Source: Opitutales bacterium
GTDB lineage: Bacteria; Verrucomicrobiota; Verrucomicrobiia; Opitutales; Opitutaceae
Reading direction: 5' to 3'
NCBI GenBank assembly: GCA_018700525.1
Contig: JABITN010000236.1
Span: forward strand, 1-46,038
Length of the DNA: 46,038 nucleotides
The notes under the pieces were generated by a model. That model worked only from the letters and a program-made list of their open reading frames with translations, was not told where the DNA came from and ran no database searches. Below are positions 43,623 to 46,038 of this stretch, one piece after another. Both the position numbers and the translations under genes were made by a program. The first letter of the stretch is position 1; every line of letters begins with the position of its first letter.

Positions 43623-44390
43623 ATGAGCAGAAAATACTTTATCGCTGGTAACTGGAAGATGAACAAGACCCCGGAGGAAGGTGCAAAGCTGGCTTCCGAG
43701 ATCGCTTCGATCGTATCTAAGGATGCATCGGTAGACGTGGTCATTTGTCCGACATTCACTGCGCTTGATCGCGTGTCTCAGGCCATTGAAGGATCGGCTG
43801 TTAAGCTGGGCGCTCAAAACCTTTACCCGAAAACGAGTGGCGCGTACACTGGCGAAATCTCACCGGAAATGTTACGTGAGGTATTCGCGAAATTTGTGAT
43901 TCTCGGACATAGCGAGCGCCGCGAGTATTTCGGCGAGAGCGATGCATTCGTGAACGAGAAGGTGAAATTCTCCTTGGAGAATCTGATTAATCCGATTCTT
44001 TGCATCGGCGAAACGCTTGAACAGCGGGAGGCTGATGAGACCTTGGAGGTCGTTAAGACGCAGCTCCTTGGCGGACTTGTAGGAGTCGAGGCTTCTCAAA
44101 TGGGAAGCGTCGTTGTCGCTTACGAGCCTGTTTGGGCAATTGGCACCGGCAAGACTGCTACACCGAAAATGGCTCAGGAAGTGCATGGTTCGATCCGCGC
44201 TTTGCTCAATGAGAAGTACGGCGATGCTGTTGGCGAGAAAGTACGCATTCTCTACGGCGGTTCGATGAAGCCTGCCAATGCGGAGGAGCTATTGTCTCAG
44301 AAAGACATCGATGGCGGGCTAATCGGTGGAGCAGCGTTGGACTCGAATTCGTTCTGCGACTTGGTTGCTGCTGCGAAGAGGGCGCCTTAA
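43623..44390 (+). CDS. tpiA: triosephosphate isomerase
   Basis: The 255-residue protein has the TIM-barrel signatures AGNWKMNKT with K12, the His motif ILGHSERREYF, the catalytic Glu in VVAYEPVWAIGTGKTAT, and the phosphate loop YGGSMKPANA. Together with gap and pgk it forms the common glycolytic order gap-pgk-tpi. The start follows an A-rich stretch (AATCTAAAAACA) with no Shine-Dalgarno. It interconverts dihydroxyacetone phosphate and glyceraldehyde 3-phosphate. A strong terminator follows. Confidence 0.97.
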   Translation: MSRKYFIAGNWKMNKTPEEGAKLASEIASIVSKDASVDVVICPTFTALDRVSQAIEGSAVKLGAQNLYPKTSGAYTGEISPEMLREVFAKFVILGHSERREYFGESDAFVNEKVKFSLENLINPILCIGETLEQREADETLEVVKTQLLGGLVGVEASQMGSVVVAYEPVWAIGTGKTATPKMAQEVHGSIRALLNEKYGDAVGEKVRILYGGSMKPANAEELLSQKDIDGGLIGGAALDSNSFCDLVAAAKRAP

Positions 44391-44419
44391 GCGCAGACTG
44401 GAGGATTGAATTTCAAAAG

Positions 44420-44445
44420 ACGTGCCTTTCGGGGCACGTTTTTTT
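44420..44445 (+). terminator. Rho-independent terminator after tpiA
   Basis: A perfect 7-bp stem (ACGTGCC/GGCACGT) with a 6-base TTTCGG loop is followed by a run of seven T, about 30 bases after the tpiA stop. Confidence 0.9.
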
Positions 44446-44472
44446 GCGGACAAATGCTGGATTCGACAGTTG

Positions 44473-45039
44473 TTAGCTTTTCGGGCGGATTCGAGCCCAA
44501 CTTCTGAGGAGCTGATCTTTGATCTGTTCAGATGAAATCGGTTTCTCCAAGAAACCGTTCATGCCGGCTCGTTTGCAACTCAAACGCATATTGTCTGAAA
44601 TGTTGGCCGTTACTGCGATAATCTCAATTTTTGCGCTTGTAGGCGATTGGGCCTCGTCGGTTCGGATGGTCGCAGCCGTTTCGATGCCGCTCATTTCCGG
44701 CATGTCAAGATCAGTGAAGATATAGTTTATTTGCTTCGATCTTATGATTTCCAAGGCTTCCTGCCCCCCAGGAGCTTCCAGGCTTTGATAACCTAGTTTC
44801 TCGAGAATAGTTCGAATGACTTTTCGGTTGATGTCGTTATCGTCCACTACGAGGATATTGAGCGGGCGAAGGTTTGCGAAATTGGGTTCTAGCATGGCGG
44901 AAGGTTTGGAAGGGGTATCACTTCCAAAAAGGTCGCCTTGTTCATTGTAGGCCGATGATAGGTCGCCAGTCGAACGTGCTCCGTCTGCGGAGTTCGATTC
45001 TTTTGATCCTAGAGCTGTAGGTTCGCTTGGATTGCGCAT
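44473..45039 (-). CDS. response regulator receiver-domain protein
   Basis: The 188-residue protein has about 60 low-complexity residues (Ser, Glu, Asp, Gly) and then one receiver domain: acid pocket VVDDNDINRK, phospho-Asp in FTDLDMPEMSG, switch Thr in AVTANI and Lys in LEKPI. Sequence style (NDINRKVIRTILEKLGY) matches receiver domains at the C-terminus of hybrid histidine kinases. No output or DNA-binding domain is present, so it acts by phosphate relay or protein contact. No kinase is nearby on this strand in the window. The long disordered head may be a leftover linker. Confidence 0.85.
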   Translation of the reverse strand: MRNPSEPTALGSKESNSADGARSTGDLSSAYNEQGDLFGSDTPSKPSAMLEPNFANLRPLNILVVDDNDINRKVIRTILEKLGYQSLEAPGGQEALEIIRSKQINYIFTDLDMPEMSGIETAATIRTDEAQSPTSAKIEIIAVTANISDNMRLSCKRAGMNGFLEKPISSEQIKDQLLRSWARIRPKS

Positions 45040-45262
45040 TGATAAGATTTCATGCTCGGCGATATTTTATTCTGGGTCAATGCGGTATCGTCGCGTTGAA
45101 GGTGATTTTACGGGGTGGGAATAGCGGTTTTGAGCTTTGGATTGCCTTCGATTCTGAGCCGTTCGATACTGCAAGTTGGTCTTCGCAAAAAAACGAGGAA
45201 TTTTCGAAACGACGCTTGACTTGGGTTTTGCAAAACCTAGTTTCACGACCTTTTACAACTAC

Positions 45263-45339
45263 GGGGTAGTAGCTCAGTTGGTTAGAGCGCCTGCCTGTCA
45301 CGCAGGAGGCCGCGAGTTCAAGTCTCGTCTATCCCGCCA
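45263..45339 (+). tRNA. tRNA-Asp(GTC)
   Basis: A 77-base cloverleaf folds by eye: acceptor GGGGTAG with CTATCCC, D-arm GCTC/GAGC, anticodon stem CCTGC/GCAGG with loop CTGTCAC (anticodon GTC, Asp), and T-arm GCGAG/CTCGT with TTCAAGT. Discriminator base G and encoded CCA follow. The 4-69 acceptor pair is G-U. Confidence 0.96.
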
Positions 45340-45345
45340 CTTTTT

Positions 45346-45376
45346 AAAGCCGTCTCGAATCCGAGACGGCTTTTTT
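45346..45376 (+). terminator. Rho-independent terminator after tRNA-Asp
   Basis: A perfect 12-bp stem (AAAGCCGTCTCG / CGAGACGGCTTT) with a short AATC loop and a T run lies directly after the tRNA. This shows the tRNA is probably a single-gene transcript. Confidence 0.9.
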
Positions 45377-45654
45377 GGGTCTAGTAAAAATATGGAATTG
45401 GGTGGGGGATTGCGGGAGCCAATTGACTGAGGTCTAGGCGGAATAGTCGGCGAGTTTCGCAGGAAATTCCAAATTGGGTGGTTTTGGGAAGCTGCACGCG
45501 CCGTTTCCGTTACGGAATCCTGGTTCTGGAATGCTTAGGTTACAGCGTTGTTACGATTGCAAGGCGAGTGTGACGCCGCGGTTACGAATGAGTTACGCGC
45601 GGCATTTTCGTTTGTATCATCCATATTGTATCCAGTTTTCTAGAGTTCAAATTT
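45377..45654. other. 278-base gap before the receptor gene
   Basis: Nothing clearly coding is seen here; the frame at 45474-45668 has no domain features and overlaps the receptor start. It should hold the promoter of the receptor-like gene. TTACG-like words recur near 45540-45595 but no clear operator is evident. Confidence 0.4.
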
Positions 45655-46038
45655 ATGAACTTATTTAGATTCGAATCCCGTAAATCACAAGCTCTCGGCT
45701 TTGTCGCAAAGAGCGTTCTCGCTATTCTACTGTCGTGTTCGTCTTTGGTTTCTTTTTCGCAGGAAGCCCCGTTGGGCGCTCTTTCAGGAAGAGTCCGGGA
45801 TGCAGATTATGGCGGAAGCGTGTTGAACGCGAAAGTGATGATTCTTGAAAATCAGAAATCGGTAAAAGCGAATGTAGATGGACGTTACTTTATTGATGCT
45901 CTTCCGGAGGGAATATATACATTGGTTGTTACTGCTTCTTTATATAAGACTTCTCGGATAGAGTCTGTGAAAATAGGATCGGGAGAATCGAAGAAATTGG
46001 ACGTTCCGTTTTTTAACGATAGTTCCGCGGTCTTTGAG
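45655..46038 (+). CDS. carboxypeptidase-regulatory-like domain protein, probable TonB-dependent receptor, partial
   Basis: The frame starts at ATG 45655 and is cut by the window end after 128 residues. A signal peptide is present (SVLAILLSCSSLVSFSQ, cleaved near residue 36). It is followed by a carboxypeptidase-regulatory-like fold, LGALSGRVRDADYGGSVLNA, then VDGRYFIDALPEGIYTLVV, typical of the N-terminus of TonB-dependent receptors. The barrel and plug would lie outside the window. If so it is an outer membrane importer, probably for glycans or siderophores. Confidence in the domain is good, in the receptor call moderate. Confidence 0.7.
   Translation, partial: MNLFRFESRKSQALGFVAKSVLAILLSCSSLVSFSQEAPLGALSGRVRDADYGGSVLNAKVMILENQKSVKANVDGRYFIDALPEGIYTLVVTASLYKTSRIESVKIGSGESKKLDVPFFNDSSAVFE

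Noticed and set aside
45077-45430. Frames across the tRNA-Asp region on both strands
   Set aside because: They run through the tRNA and its terminator, so coding is not credible.

Overview
The window reads as a chromosomal segment of a marine or freshwater bacterium of the PVC group, most likely a verrucomicrobial Opitutae relative. This is an inference from gene style, since no rRNA is present. The signs are Tat-exported Gfo/Idh/MocA oxidoreductases, a sulfatase with the CSPSR motif, several secreted PQQ-type beta-propellers, FG-GAP and EF-hand secreted proteins, a sodium symporter paired with a DUF3311 subunit, a TonB-receptor-like gene start, and many A-rich start contexts without a clear Shine-Dalgarno sequence.

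Layout. 1-442 is the edge of an SGNH hydrolase gene (minus). 880-2558 is a coupled class IV aminotransferase / sulfotransferase-like pair. 2648-4267 holds a small secreted Cys protein and a Tat-exported oxidoreductase. 4598-7126 encodes a remarkable secreted protein: a Ser/Arg-rich region, then seven His-Cys-Gly-His repeats, then TPRs. 7212-14460 is mostly minus strand: EF-hand protein, FG-GAP propeller, CPBP protease, sulfatase, Gfo/Idh oxidoreductase and a MarR regulator, with a plus-strand DinB-like gene at 9167-9715.

From 14755 to 37056 every gene is on the plus strand. The first four (14755-20326) are a tight operon: two PQQ-like propeller proteins, DUF3311 and an SSS symporter. It is divergent from marR, with a matching palindrome in the intergenic promoter region. 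The next block (20412-36496) looks like an uncharacterised biosynthetic cluster for a 4-hydroxybenzoate-derived compound. It holds two acyl-adenylate-forming enzymes, an aldehyde-dehydrogenase-type reductase, an iron alcohol dehydrogenase, a PQQ-like lipoprotein, a HemN/HemW-like radical SAM enzyme, a chorismate-lyase-like protein, a flavin halogenase-like protein, a glycosyltransferase, a hot-dog thioesterase, a DMT-like membrane protein and a LolD/MacB-type ABC exporter. No ketosynthase, carrier protein or NRPS module is visible, so it would not be a polyketide or peptide pathway. REP-like hairpins flank the ABC permease gene.

The last part is core metabolism and housekeeping: a GT2 glycosyltransferase, a pullulanase-like GH13 enzyme, gap-pgk-tpiA with terminators after gap and tpiA, a stand-alone receiver domain, tRNA-Asp(GTC) with its terminator, and the start of a carboxypeptidase-regulatory/TonB-receptor-like gene cut by the window end.

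All assignments are from reading motifs by eye; no database search was run.
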